The notes beneath the pieces were generated by a model. The model saw only the letters and a program-made list of their open reading frames with translations. It had not been told where the DNA came from and did not search any database. A stretch of 64,000 nucleotides of DNA from Paraburkholderia sp. FT54 (GTDB lineage: Bacteria > Pseudomonadota > Gammaproteobacteria > Burkholderiales > Burkholderiaceae): assembly GCF_031585635.1 (NCBI RefSeq), contig NZ_CP134195.1, positions 806,001 through 870,000 of the forward strand, in the 5' to 3' direction. Below, piece by piece: positions 27,320-35,156 of the stretch. The translations under genes were made by a program, and so were the position numbers. Positions within the stretch are counted from its first letter, which is position 1. Each line of letters starts with the position of its first letter.

Positions 27320-27343
27320 CCCCGAGCCCTTGCGGCCTCGGGG
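27320..27343 (-). terminator. Hairpin reading as a minus-strand terminator upstream of icd
   Basis: CCCCGAG/CTCGGGG with further pairing inside the loop; on the minus strand it is followed by GTTTTCC. No minus-strand gene is known to end here. Confidence 0.4.
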
Positions 27344-27470
27344 CAGCGGCCGTGTGGGCTAGAATAGCGGCCAGGCCGCTTGCAGTCGTCCGGCATTGCG
27401 CGTAGCGAGGAGCGCTCCGTTTCCCAGTCTCCCCATCAGCTTTCAGCACAGCCTTCACTGGAGTCCGATC

Positions 27471-28727
27471 ATGCCGTATCAGCACATCAAGGTTCCGACC
27501 GGCGGTGACAAGATCACCGTCAACGCCGACTTCTCGCTTAACGTGTCGGACCAGCCGATCATTCCGTTCATCGAAGGCGACGGCACCGGCCTCGACATCA
27601 CACCGGTCATGATCAAGGTCGTGGATGCCGCGGTCGAAAAAGCGTACGCGGGCAAGAAGAAAATCCACTGGATGGAAATCTACGCCGGCGAGAAGTCGAC
27701 CAAGGTGTACGGCCCGGACGTGTGGCTGCCGGAAGAGACGCTGCAGGTGCTCAAGGAATACGTCGTGTCGATCAAGGGCCCGCTCACCACGCCGGTGGGC
27801 GGCGGCATCCGTTCGCTGAACGTCGCGCTGCGCCAGGAGCTGGACCTCTACGTGTGTTTGCGTCCGGTGCAGTATTTCAAGGGCGTGCCTTCGCCGGTGC
27901 GTGAGCCGGAAAAGACCAACATGGTGATCTTCCGCGAGAACTCGGAAGACATCTACGCCGGTATCGAATGGCCGGCTGAATCGGAGCAGGCGAGGAAGGT
28001 CATCAAGTTCCTGCGCGAAGAGATGGGCGTGAAGAAGATCCGCTTCCCGGATACGTCGGGGATCGGCATCAAGCCGGTGTCGCGTGAGGGCACGGAGCGT
28101 CTGGTGCGCAAGGCGATCCAGTACGCGATCGACAACGAACGCCGTTCTGTCACGCTGGTGCACAAGGGCAACATCATGAAGTTCACCGAAGGCGCATTCC
28201 GCGACTACGGTTATGCGCTCGCGCAAAAGGAATTCGCCGCGGAACTGATCGACGGCGGCCCGTGGATGAAAATCAAGAATCCGAAGACGGGTGGCGACAT
28301 CGTCCTGAAGGATGTGATCGCCGACGCGTTCCTGCAGCAGATCCTGCTGCGTCCGGCCGAATACGACGTGATCGCCACGCTCAACCTGAACGGCGACTAT
28401 GTGTCGGATGCGTTGGCCGCGCAGGTCGGCGGTATCGGTATCGCGCCGGGCGCGAACATGTCGGATTCGGTCGCAATGTTCGAAGCCACGCACGGCACCG
28501 CGCCGAAGTACGCCGGCAAGGACTACGTGAACCCGGGTTCGGAAATTCTCTCGGCGGAAATGATGCTGCGCCATCTCGGCTGGACCGAGGCGGCGGATCT
28601 GATCATCCAGTCGATGGAAAAGTCGATTCTGCAAAAACGCGTCACGTACGACTTCGCGCGCTTGATGGAAGGCGCGACGCAGGTGTCGTGTTCGGGCTTC
28701 GGGCAGGTGTTGATCGAAAATATGTAA
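27471..28727 (+). CDS. icd: Isocitrate dehydrogenase (NADP-dependent)
   Basis: 418 residues from an ATG preceded by CTGGAG. It is the E. coli-type homodimeric enzyme: [13 protein letters not shown], the substrate loop [23 protein letters not shown] with Ser115 equivalent to the Ser phosphorylated by Ace[14 protein letters not shown], and [18 protein letters not shown] for NADP binding. It converts isocitrate to 2-oxoglutarate in the TCA cycle. A terminator follows 32 bases after the stop and the integrated element begins about 110 bases later; the gene itself is intact. Confidence 0.97.
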   Translation: MPYQHIKVPTGGDKITVNADFSLNVSDQPIIPFIEGDGTGLDITPVMIKVVDAAVEKAYAGKKKIHWMEIYAGEKSTKVYGPDVWLPEETLQVLKEYVVSIKGPLTTPVGGGIRSLNVALRQELDLYVCLRPVQYFKGVPSPVREPEKTNMVIFRENSEDIYAGIEWPAESEQARKVIKFLREEMGVKKIRFPDTSGIGIKPVSREGTERLVRKAIQYAIDNERRSVTLVHKGNIMKFTEGAFRDYGYALAQKEFAAELIDGGPWMKIKNPKTGGDIVLKDVIADAFLQQILLRPAEYDVIATLNLNGDYVSDALAAQVGGIGIAPGANMSDSVAMFEATHGTAPKYAGKDYVNPGSEILSAEMMLRHLGWTEAADLIIQSMEKSILQKRVTYDFARLMEGATQVSCSGFGQVLIENM

Positions 28728-28758
28728 GGCCGTTTCACGCAATATCAAGAAGTCTCGA

Positions 28759-28795
28759 AAACCCCGGTAGAGTAAAACTCTCCGGGGTTTTTTCT
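28759..28795 (+). terminator. Terminator of icd
   Basis: AAACCCCGG..AGAGT / ACTCT..CCGGGGTTT hairpin with a 3-base loop and one bulge, followed by TTTTCTTTT. Confidence 0.85.
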
Positions 28796-28838
28796 TTTCA
28801 CGTCATCTCACGTAGAATCACGGAATCCCCTCACTAAC

Positions 28839-28850
28839 GAGGGGAATTCG
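28839..28850 (+). repeat. Candidate left attachment repeat
   Basis: GAGGGGAATTCG, identical to two tandem copies at 37714-37737. It forms the right arm of a small hairpin (TCCCCTC at 28826-28832 with GAGGGGA at 28839-28845), as core sites of tyrosine recombinases often do. Confidence 0.5.
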
Positions 28851-28881
28851 ACGGGGGATCAAAGTTCGATTCCCCTCATTA

Positions 28882-28897
28882 CCCTCACTAGTGAGGG
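28882..28897. promoter_or_regulatory. Palindrome overlapping the integrase ribosome binding site
   Basis: Perfect 16-bp palindrome CCCTCACTAGTGAGGG. Its right half continues into GGAGG just before the integrase ATG, so a protein bound here, or RNA folding, would block integrase translation. The same GTGAGGG unit recurs at 28828, 30205, 30245 and 37712. Confidence 0.6.
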
Positions 28898-28905
28898 GAG
28901 GCCAT

Positions 28906-30162
28906 ATGACCCGCGTACGACACTTCAACTACACCCTTACCCCGACGCGCCTTAACAACGCGAAGCCGAAGGAGAAGCTGTACAAGTTGACGGACGGCGG
29001 CGGGCTGCTGGTGCTGGTGCAGCCAGGCGGGGCCAAGACATGGGTTTATCAGTACTCGCTTGATGGCAAGCGGCGCGAGGTGACGATAGGCCGCTACCCT
29101 GAAGTTTCCGTTGCGGATGCGCGTGACCGACATTCCGAGTACCGGGCGATGGTAGAGCAGGGTCAGAACCCAGCCGCCAGCAAACGGGCAGACGAGGCCG
29201 CGCGCAAGGCGCGAGAGGCGGTAAAGGCGGATGAAGGGCAATTTAAGGCGTTTTCCATCAAGTGGCTAGACGAGCGCCTGGGCAGCAAGTCAGACGGCTA
29301 TCGTTCGCAAATGCGCTCGCTGCTGGAGCGATTTGTCTGGCCTGAGATTGGCGGCAAGGCGCTGGAGGATGTGAGGCCCACGCACGTGCTGGAAATCATC
29401 GAGAAGCGCCGCACGACGCCGAACACTGCGGAGAACGTGCGAGTTCTCATTCAGCAGGTGTACAACTACGCGATCCAGAAACTATTGGTCGAAACGAATC
29501 CGGCGCTGGCGTTGCGTGGCGTGATCGACGTTCCCAAGGCTGAGCACTATCGCCACCTGAGCGAATCGGAGCTTGGAGCCTTCTGGCGCGCTGTTGGTAA
29601 GCAGGGCGCGCATCCGTCCACGACTGCCGCAGTCAAGCTGCTGATGTACAGCATGTGCCGTAAGGCCGAGGTGCTGCGCGCGAAGTGGACCGAGATCGAC
29701 ACTGATAAAGCGCAGTGGGACATTCCCCCAGAGCGCATGAAGTCGCGCCGCCCGCATCGTGTGTATCTGTCACGGCAGGCGCTGGAAGTACTGGAGGTGC
29801 AGCGCGCGCTAACCGGCGATCTGGATTATGTGTTTCCGTCCGCTTTCCGCGCTATTGTGCCGATGGCTGACGCGACGCTCAATCACCTGTTCAAGCGGCT
29901 GGACTTCGGCGTACCGGAGTTTTCCCCGCACGGCACACGAGGCACGGCGGCAACATTGTTGCGTGAGCATGGATTCAGCCGGGACGTGGTTGAACTGCTG
30001 CTGGCGCACACGGAACGAAGCCAGACGGCGGCGAGCTACCACCATCACGAGCTGGAGGCCGAACGGCGGAAGGCACTTCAGTACCTGGCCGACGAGATCG
30101 ACCGGCAAGCCGCTATCTCCTCGGCGGGCAATGTGGTGAATATCAAGACGAAGACGGCATAA
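28906..30162 (+). CDS. int: Tyrosine recombinase, P4-type integrase
   Basis: 418 residues from the ATG; a GTG five codons upstream is possible. Residues 1-95 are the DUF4102-type arm-binding domain (KLTDGGGLLVLVQPGGAKTWVYQY, REVTIGRYPEVSVADARD). A core-binding domain follows, then the catalytic domain from about 205: Arg in MCRKAEVLRAKW, H-x-x-R in FSPHGTRGTAATLL, and the nucleophile Tyr in SQTAASYHHHELEAERR. It would integrate and excise the element. P4-type enzymes commonly use tRNA or ssrA ends, but no tRNA is visible at either boundary. It is the leftmost gene of the element. Confidence 0.93.
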   Translation: MTRVRHFNYTLTPTRLNNAKPKEKLYKLTDGGGLLVLVQPGGAKTWVYQYSLDGKRREVTIGRYPEVSVADARDRHSEYRAMVEQGQNPAASKRADEAARKAREAVKADEGQFKAFSIKWLDERLGSKSDGYRSQMRSLLERFVWPEIGGKALEDVRPTHVLEIIEKRRTTPNTAENVRVLIQQVYNYAIQKLLVETNPALALRGVIDVPKAEHYRHLSESELGAFWRAVGKQGAHPSTTAAVKLLMYSMCRKAEVLRAKWTEIDTDKAQWDIPPERMKSRRPHRVYLSRQALEVLEVQRALTGDLDYVFPSAFRAIVPMADATLNHLFKRLDFGVPEFSPHGTRGTAATLLREHGFSRDVVELLLAHTERSQTAASYHHHELEAERRKALQYLADEIDRQAAISSAGNVVNIKTKTA

Positions 30163-30204
30163 TAGCCTTGGGCTGCGCTTAGATCGGCCAATCGAAAACG
30201 GGTT

Positions 30205-30251
30205 CCCTCACCCGATGGCGCGGCCCTTCCTTATGAGGGGTTGCGTGAGGG
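30205..30251. promoter_or_regulatory. CCCTCAC/GTGAGGG inverted pair ahead of the cargo operon
   Basis: CCCTCAC (30205-30211) and GTGAGGG (30245-30251) flank a related ATGAGGGG (30233-30240). The right copy supplies the GAGGG ribosome site of the GTG-started cargo gene at 30258, mirroring the arrangement at the integrase start. Confidence 0.5.
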
Positions 30252-30257
30252 CGCATC

Positions 30258-30992
30258 GTGGATCACCGCGTTTTGGCTTTGAGCATTAGCGACCTAACTT
30301 TGTCGTGGAAAAAAGAATCGACCAGAGATTACACATTTGAAATTCTCTATGCAATCGCCTACGGTCAGTTGAGGGTCATCGACCCGCTCGTCGAATCTTG
30401 GGTTCTCGATACAGAGGATGAGGTCGATAACTTCCTGTCGAAGCACAGGAAATATAGTCGCCATTACTGGCCCTCTGGGGATGGGCCGATTGTTATGGAG
30501 GATAGCCATTTCACTGCAATTAGTGAGGTTATCCAATACGGCGGACCAAAAACAGTTGACGTATTCGACCTAAGTTCAACTTGCAATCACTTTTGTATAA
30601 GCAAGCATGACTTCCAGAAATGGTTGGAAAGGAAAGATATACCTTTGCCCCGATTTTGGTTCGGCGGCGAGCACATCGCCACGGAGTCGGAAAAGTCAAA
30701 AAATATTGATTATCAGTGTGTTGGGAGCATTGATGTGCCCCCCGAGCTATCAAGGCGGGAGCGCGAATCACTGCACAAGCAGGTAGCTGCACTGGCCTTG
30801 GTATTAGCCGAGAGGGCGGCCAAGTATAAAAACGGAGACAAGCCAAACGCGAACCAGATTGCCGAAGCCGTTGCACTTATGTTGGACGCTATGCCTGAAG
30901 CTAATAAGCACGGGGTTAGCTCCGCATCTTTACGCGCCAGCATCAAGGCAGGGATCGAGATGCTGCAAGGCAAGCGCGGGGCGGATGAATGA
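30258..30992 (+). CDS. Cargo protein 1, unknown function, shares C-terminal domain with next gene
   Basis: 244 residues, GTG start with GAGGG six bases upstream. Not recognised. The N-terminus (LSISDLTLSWKKESTRDYTFEILYAIAYGQLRV) looks like a short helical, excisionase-like module; a middle block holds HFCISKHDFQKWLERKDIPLPRFWF. The C-terminal 75 residues (SLHKQVAALALVLAERAAKY, PNANQIAEAVALMLD, SSASLRASIKAGIEMLQG) clearly match those of the following gene. The pattern of helices followed by an IA-x-G-S-x-S-x-R turn suggests a DNA-binding module. No membrane segment or signal peptide. AT-rich relative to the chromosome; stop overlaps the next start by ATGA. Confidence 0.8.
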   Translation: MDHRVLALSISDLTLSWKKESTRDYTFEILYAIAYGQLRVIDPLVESWVLDTEDEVDNFLSKHRKYSRHYWPSGDGPIVMEDSHFTAISEVIQYGGPKTVDVFDLSSTCNHFCISKHDFQKWLERKDIPLPRFWFGGEHIATESEKSKNIDYQCVGSIDVPPELSRRERESLHKQVAALALVLAERAAKYKNGDKPNANQIAEAVALMLDAMPEANKHGVSSASLRASIKAGIEMLQGKRGADE

Positions 30993-31981
30993 GCAAGCTA
31001 TTTTACTTGAAGGAATGGGTAACAGTTCTAGCAGCTGCGAATCATTTATCCGCGGTGTTTGGCGAAAATGTGGCAGAAGCAGACATACTGCAGTTTGCGC
31101 TCGATGGGCGACTGACTCTATCAGTTCACTTCGTCAATCCCGCTCGCGCACGATACGGGCACATCGTTGGGCCTGAAGGTATTGAATGGATGGATCTGCC
31201 CAACGTATTTGGTATCGGCGGCCCCCGAGCCGCTACGCACATTCGCCACATGCGGAGTTTGAAACTCTATGACGACCGCGATGAGTATATCAATCTCAGT
31301 GAGGATGTAATATCGATTGATGGTGTTTGGGATTTACCTATGCTGGGCGGCGATCGACTCGACGTCGAGCACACATTTCAGATGTTAATCAGCGGCCATG
31401 CTGTCACATCCTCCAATCTTGAGGGATCGTTCGTTAAACGCGGCGATCTAGTGTGCCAGATTCAAGAAAGCACGGATGATAACGAGTATGTGGAGGGATC
31501 AAACGCGCAACTTAAAACAATCAAGCAACTTATCAGTGAAGAAAAACTGCCTACTGAAAAGGGCGAGGCGCTATTGAAGCTGCACGCCGAAAAGCGAAAG
31601 GAGTTTTTAGCCCATCGAACCGAGCGCCCCGCGAGCGACCACTACTACCCCGCTGGCGGTCTGCCCACAGACTGCAATCTCGTTGTCCGCACGAGCAATC
31701 TGGCTTCGTTTATTCAGAGTGTCAGTGCTCCTCCGGAAGAGGTGATTGATTCATTGGGCAACAAAGAGCGCACGTCGCTTCAAAAGCAAATAGCGGCCCT
31801 GGCATTAGCGCTGGCCGAAAAGTCAAATAAATACAGGAAAGGCGATACGCCAAACGCCAATCAAATTGCAGAGACGGTGCTGGCGCTCGTTGATGAGATG
31901 CGAGGCGCTAACACTATGGGTATTAGCTCTACTTCGATAAGGAATAGCATCGCAGCCGGAATCAAGCTGCTGAAGGGATAG
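30989..31981 (+). CDS. Cargo protein 2, unknown function, related to cargo protein 1
   Basis: 330 residues, translationally coupled to the preceding gene by ATGA. Not assigned to a function. The N-terminus (YLKEWVTVLAAANHLSAVFG, VAEADILQFALDGRLTLSVHFVN) resembles the excisionase-type first domain of island proteins in which a short HTH precedes an unknown fold; SIDGVWDLPMLGGDRLDVEHTFQML and QESTDDNEYVEGSNAQLKTIKQLI follow. The last 70 residues (SLQKQIAALALALAEKSNKY, PNANQIAETVLALVDEM, SSTSIRNSIAAGIKLLKG) are homologous to cargo protein 1. Position between integrase and replication genes is where satellites keep accessory, often anti-phage, cargo; a defence role is only an inference. Confidence 0.82.
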   Translation: MSKLFYLKEWVTVLAAANHLSAVFGENVAEADILQFALDGRLTLSVHFVNPARARYGHIVGPEGIEWMDLPNVFGIGGPRAATHIRHMRSLKLYDDRDEYINLSEDVISIDGVWDLPMLGGDRLDVEHTFQMLISGHAVTSSNLEGSFVKRGDLVCQIQESTDDNEYVEGSNAQLKTIKQLISEEKLPTEKGEALLKLHAEKRKEFLAHRTERPASDHYYPAGGLPTDCNLVVRTSNLASFIQSVSAPPEEVIDSLGNKERTSLQKQIAALALALAEKSNKYRKGDTPNANQIAETVLALVDEMRGANTMGISSTSIRNSIAAGIKLLKG

Positions 31982-31986
31982 CCGGT

Positions 31987-32020
31987 TTGCCAGTTGGCAA
32001 CGAGTATTGCCAGTTGGCAA
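31987..32020. promoter_or_regulatory. Two identical 14-bp dyads, candidate tandem operators
   Basis: TTGCCAGTTGGCAA occurs at 31987-32000 and again at 32007-32020. Each copy is an inverted repeat (TTGCCA-GT-TGGCAA) and the centres are exactly 20 bp, about two helical turns, apart. They sit just after the cargo stop and about 125 bases before the AlpA-type gene, suiting control of the replication operon. Confidence 0.7.
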
Positions 32021-32143
32021 ACATCCGGGCGAATCGGCTATTAAATACACGTCGTCTCACTTCTATTCACGAGTGAGCGCGACACGGCAGGACCGGCATT
32101 ACAACGCCATGTTGCGCACACTCATTTCATGGAGCAGCGCGAC

Positions 32144-32410
32144 ATGCAACAAAGCAACGCCAACGACCAACGCCCAGCAGCATCGAAACTGCTGGCGCAC
32201 CTTATCGGGAAACTGCCGGAAGCCGGTTACGTCCGTCAGTCACAGCTTATCCCTGCAATCGTCCCCTTCTCGTCCGCGACGTTGTGGCGCAAGGTGAAAA
32301 ACGGCACGTTTCCGAGGCCGGTAAAGTTGTCGGAGCGCGTGACGGCATGGGATGCGTCCGCCGTCCGGGAATACTTGGCCGACCCGTCGAACTACCGCGC
32401 GGAGGGCTGA
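32144..32410 (+). CDS. AlpA-type phage/island transcriptional activator
   Basis: 88 residues from the ATG nine bases after GGAG; an in-frame ATG five codons upstream lacks a ribosome site. A short MerR-like/AlpA helix-turn-helix is plain: GYVRQSQLIPAIVPFSSATLWRKVKNGTFPRPVKLSERVTAWD with the typical ending AVREYLADPSNY. AlpA-like proteins activate integrase/excision or late genes in P4-type elements. It heads the replication gene set, downstream of the twin dyads at 31987-32020 that may regulate it. Confidence 0.85.
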   Translation: MQQSNANDQRPAASKLLAHLIGKLPEAGYVRQSQLIPAIVPFSSATLWRKVKNGTFPRPVKLSERVTAWDASAVREYLADPSNYRAEG

Positions 32411-32413
32411 GCA

Positions 32414-32725
32414 ATGGACCAAAACAAAAATGCCGCCCCGCAACGCGAAGCAGCCATGAAAAGCATCCTTGCCAAGATGCCCGGAAATGATAGCGCAAGC
32501 CAGCGGGCGCGGTTGCTCGCAGCGATGCAGACGCTGGGTCACGTCACGAGCTATGAGGGGTCGCGACTTCTCGACTGCTACGACCCGCGCGCCCGTATTC
32601 ACGAGCTTCGGAATAAGCATGGCCACACCATCACTACCGTAATGCGCGACGAGGAGACCGAGAGCGGCGTGCGGCATCGCGTCGGCGTGTATTTCCTGAG
32701 CCAGGCGAAGGAGGGCAGCACATGA
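32414..32725 (+). CDS. Helix-turn-helix protein of integrated elements
   Basis: 103 residues, starting 3 bases after the AlpA-type stop. The region RARLLAAMQTLGHVTSYEGSRLLDCYDPRARIHELRNKHGHTITTVM is a winged-helix pattern found in small phage/island proteins where it substitutes for a replication-initiation or excision helper. RHRVGVYFLS closes the wing. DNA binding is likely; the precise role is unknown. Overlaps the next gene by ATGA, so it is made together with the primase parts. Confidence 0.75.
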   Translation: MDQNKNAAPQREAAMKSILAKMPGNDSASQRARLLAAMQTLGHVTSYEGSRLLDCYDPRARIHELRNKHGHTITTVMRDEETESGVRHRVGVYFLSQAKEGST

Positions 32726-33006
32726 TGCACTCTCAATTCAACCGTGACGCCCTGCCCGCCGTCGCTGACGTTCTGGCGCTGCTTAATCTGGAGCCGACGA
32801 GGCCGAACGGATCCGGCTACGCGCAAGTGAAGTGCCCGATTCATGGTGAGTCGAATCCGAGCCTGTCAATTCACCTGGAGCGCGGCAACTGGCGCTGTTT
32901 CGCTTGTGGCGAGGCTGGCGGTGACCAACTCGAACTGTACCGCCGTGCACGTGGCCTGAGCTTCACACAGGCGGCGCGGGAGCTTGGCGCATGGGAGGGT
33001 AAATGA
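32722..33006 (+). CDS. CHC2-type zinc finger protein (primase zinc-binding part)
   Basis: 94 residues. The ligands of a DnaG/P4-alpha type CHC2 zinc ribbon are present: C and H in VKCPIHGESNPSLSIHLERG and two Cys in WRCFACGEAGG, followed by DQLELYRRARGLSFTQAARELG. In most primases this finger is fused to the Toprim core; here it is a separate protein whose stop overlaps the start of the Toprim-DUF3987 gene by ATGA. The two products probably work together in primer synthesis on the element's DNA. Confidence 0.88.
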   Translation: MMHSQFNRDALPAVADVLALLNLEPTRPNGSGYAQVKCPIHGESNPSLSIHLERGNWRCFACGEAGGDQLELYRRARGLSFTQAARELGAWEGK

Positions 33007-35156
33007 GCGCAGTGGTTGAAATAACGGAAGCGTCCGAGCTTTCCGCGTGGAAGAAGGCGGCGGGCGACCTGTTCTCCTTCAAGAAGCGCGAGGGCTATCA
33101 ACCTGTTGCACTGCACCTGTACCGCGCCGCCGATGGCGCGATCCTGTACGGGCGCGTCCGGATGCACAAGGCGATACAGGGCGGCGGGTACGAAAAGCTG
33201 ATTCGCCCTTTCTTGCATGACGGCACCCGCTGGACGCATGGCGAGCCGAAACAGTACGGCGGAAAGCTGCTGTATGGCCTGCACGATGCTTCGGCGTTTG
33301 CTAAGGCTTTAGTAGTCCTATGCGAGGGCGAGCAGAAGGCGGACGCGCTGACGAAGATTGGGGCCGGTCAAGTCATTGGTGTCACGTCTGGCGGATGCAC
33401 AAGTGCCGGCGCTGCGGACTGGCAACCGCTGGCGGGCCGTCGCGTGCTGCTGTGGCCGGATCACGATGCACCCGGCGCGAAGTACGCCGACGAGGCGACG
33501 GCGAAGCTGGAAGCGATCGGATGCACAGTGGAACGGCTGGACATTGCCGCTATGGGCTTGCCTGTTAAGGGAGACATAATGGACTGGCTGGAGATGTTCA
33601 AGGCCACTCACGACCGGATGCCGACTGCTGATGATGTGCTGGCATTGCCGAAGGTCGGGCAAGCGGATAACGGGCCGTCTGATGGGTGGCCTGATCCGCA
33701 GCCGTTGACCGAGACGACCGAGCCGCTGGAATACCCGGTAGAAAGCCTGCCGCCCTGCATCCGCGCCGCCGTGGATGAGGTATGCGGGTTTGTGCAGGCT
33801 CCCTTGCCGCTGGTGGCGTCGTCGGCAATTGCGGCGCTGTCGCTGGCGATTCAGGCACACGCCGATGTGAAGCGTGCCGAACGCCTGACCGGGCCTGTCG
33901 GGCTTTTCATGCTGACCATCGCGGACAGCGGCGAGCGCAAATCGACCTGCGACGGATTCTTTACGCGGGCGATCCGCGATTACGAAGCCGAGCAGGCGGA
34001 GGCATACAAGCCAGTCCAGAAAGACCACCAGGCAGACATGGCCGCGTGGGAGGCGAAGTACAACGGCCTGAAGGAAAAGATCAAGGGCGAGGTGAAGGCC
34101 CGCAAGCCGACAATCGCGCTGGAGGGCGAGCTACGCGACCTGGAACACGAGAAACCGGAGCCGCCGAAGGTCCCGCGCCTGATCTATGCGGACGTGACGC
34201 CGGAAGCGCTCGCTTTCTCACTTGGCAAGCAATGGCCGTCCGGCGGCGTGGTTTCCGCCGAGGCCGGGATTGTATTCGGATCGCACGGCATGGGTTCGGA
34301 TAGCGTGATGCGCAATCTGGCGACGCTCAATCAGCTTTGGGACGGCAACACGCTACAGATTGACCGGCGCACCTCCGAATCATTCGCGGTACGTGGCGCA
34401 CGCCTGACGGTGGCTTTGCAGGTGCAGGAAGCCACGATCCGTAGCTTCTTCGATAAGTCCGGGACGCTCGCGCGCGGGACGGGCTTTCTCGCCCGTTTCC
34501 TTGTGGCGTGGCCGCAATCGACGCAAGGCTATCGACCGTTCCGCGAAGCGCCGGAGCACTGGCCGCACATGGCGACGTTCAATCAGCGCACCGCAGAGAT
34601 TCTGAGCCAGCCCGTGCCGATGGATGACGGCGGCAATCTTGCGCCGCTGATGTTCACGCTGTCACCTGAGGCAAAAGCGGCATGGGTCGCGTTTCACGAT
34701 GCCGTAGAGGCCCAGCTAAGCGCTGGTGGCGACCTGCATGACGTTCGCGACGTGGCGAGCAAGTCCGCAGACAACGCGGCGCGGCTGGCGGCGCTGTTTC
34801 ACGTATTCAGCGGCGCTACCGGCCCAGTGGGGCTGGAATCGTTCGAGAGTGCGGCGAGCATAGTTGCATGGCACCTGAGCGAGTCCAAGCGGTTTTTCTC
34901 TGAGCTTGCATTACCCGACGATCTGGCAAACGCCGCACGGCTCGATGCATGGCTGATCGAGCATTGCCGCACGGAGCGCACGCAGACGGTTAGCAAGCGC
35001 ACCGCCCAACAATTCGGACCGCTGCGCAAGGCCGATCCTCTGAGCGTCGCATTGAAGACGCTGGAGGAATTGGACCGCCTGCGCGTCGAGCGAATCGGTA
35101 AGCAAATCGTCATTCACATCAACCCCGCATTGATTGCAACCGGAGGCACGAAATGA
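33003..35156 (+). CDS. Toprim-DUF3987 (YfjI-like) replication protein, primase-helicase-like
   Basis: 717 residues. Residues 1-200 hold a Toprim fold: Glu in VVLCEGEQKADAL (about 105) and D-x-D in LLWPDHDAPGAKYAD (about 153). From about 240 the protein matches DUF3987/YfjI: SLPPCIRAAVDEVCGFVQAP, a P-loop-like LTIADSGERKSTC (about 305-315) that departs from the GxxGxGKT consensus, VSAEAGIVFGSHGMGSD and LTVALQVQEATIRSF. A C-terminal winged-helix stretch follows (KRTAQQFGPLRKADPLSVALKTLEELDRLRVERI). It is the likely replication initiator of the element. Overlaps both neighbours by ATGA. Confidence 0.88.
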   Translation: MSAVVEITEASELSAWKKAAGDLFSFKKREGYQPVALHLYRAADGAILYGRVRMHKAIQGGGYEKLIRPFLHDGTRWTHGEPKQYGGKLLYGLHDASAFAKALVVLCEGEQKADALTKIGAGQVIGVTSGGCTSAGAADWQPLAGRRVLLWPDHDAPGAKYADEATAKLEAIGCTVERLDIAAMGLPVKGDIMDWLEMFKATHDRMPTADDVLALPKVGQADNGPSDGWPDPQPLTETTEPLEYPVESLPPCIRAAVDEVCGFVQAPLPLVASSAIAALSLAIQAHADVKRAERLTGPVGLFMLTIADSGERKSTCDGFFTRAIRDYEAEQAEAYKPVQKDHQADMAAWEAKYNGLKEKIKGEVKARKPTIALEGELRDLEHEKPEPPKVPRLIYADVTPEALAFSLGKQWPSGGVVSAEAGIVFGSHGMGSDSVMRNLATLNQLWDGNTLQIDRRTSESFAVRGARLTVALQVQEATIRSFFDKSGTLARGTGFLARFLVAWPQSTQGYRPFREAPEHWPHMATFNQRTAEILSQPVPMDDGGNLAPLMFTLSPEAKAAWVAFHDAVEAQLSAGGDLHDVRDVASKSADNAARLAALFHVFSGATGPVGLESFESAASIVAWHLSESKRFFSELALPDDLANAARLDAWLIEHCRTERTQTVSKRTAQQFGPLRKADPLSVALKTLEELDRLRVERIGKQIVIHINPALIATGGTK

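Larger units (their letters stand above)
27137..27470. other. Divergent rluE-icd control region
   Basis: 334 bases without a gene. It contains the 16-bp palindrome at 27259-27274, a GC-rich hairpin at 27320-27343 that reads like a terminator on the minus strand, and presumably the icd promoter (TAGAAT at 27360 may be its -10 box). Confidence 0.5.

Noticed and set aside
28850..28878. tRNA-like T-arm (GTTCGATTCCCC) at the left element boundary
   Set aside because: The stem GGGGA/TCCCC encloses a 12-base loop instead of 7 and no anticodon or acceptor stem can be drawn; it is more likely part of the CCCTCA repeat system.
32056..32077. Inverted repeat CTCACT-N10-AGTGAG before the AlpA-type gene
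   Set aside because: Short arms and partial likeness to the GTGAGGG boxes; not strong enough to list as an operator.
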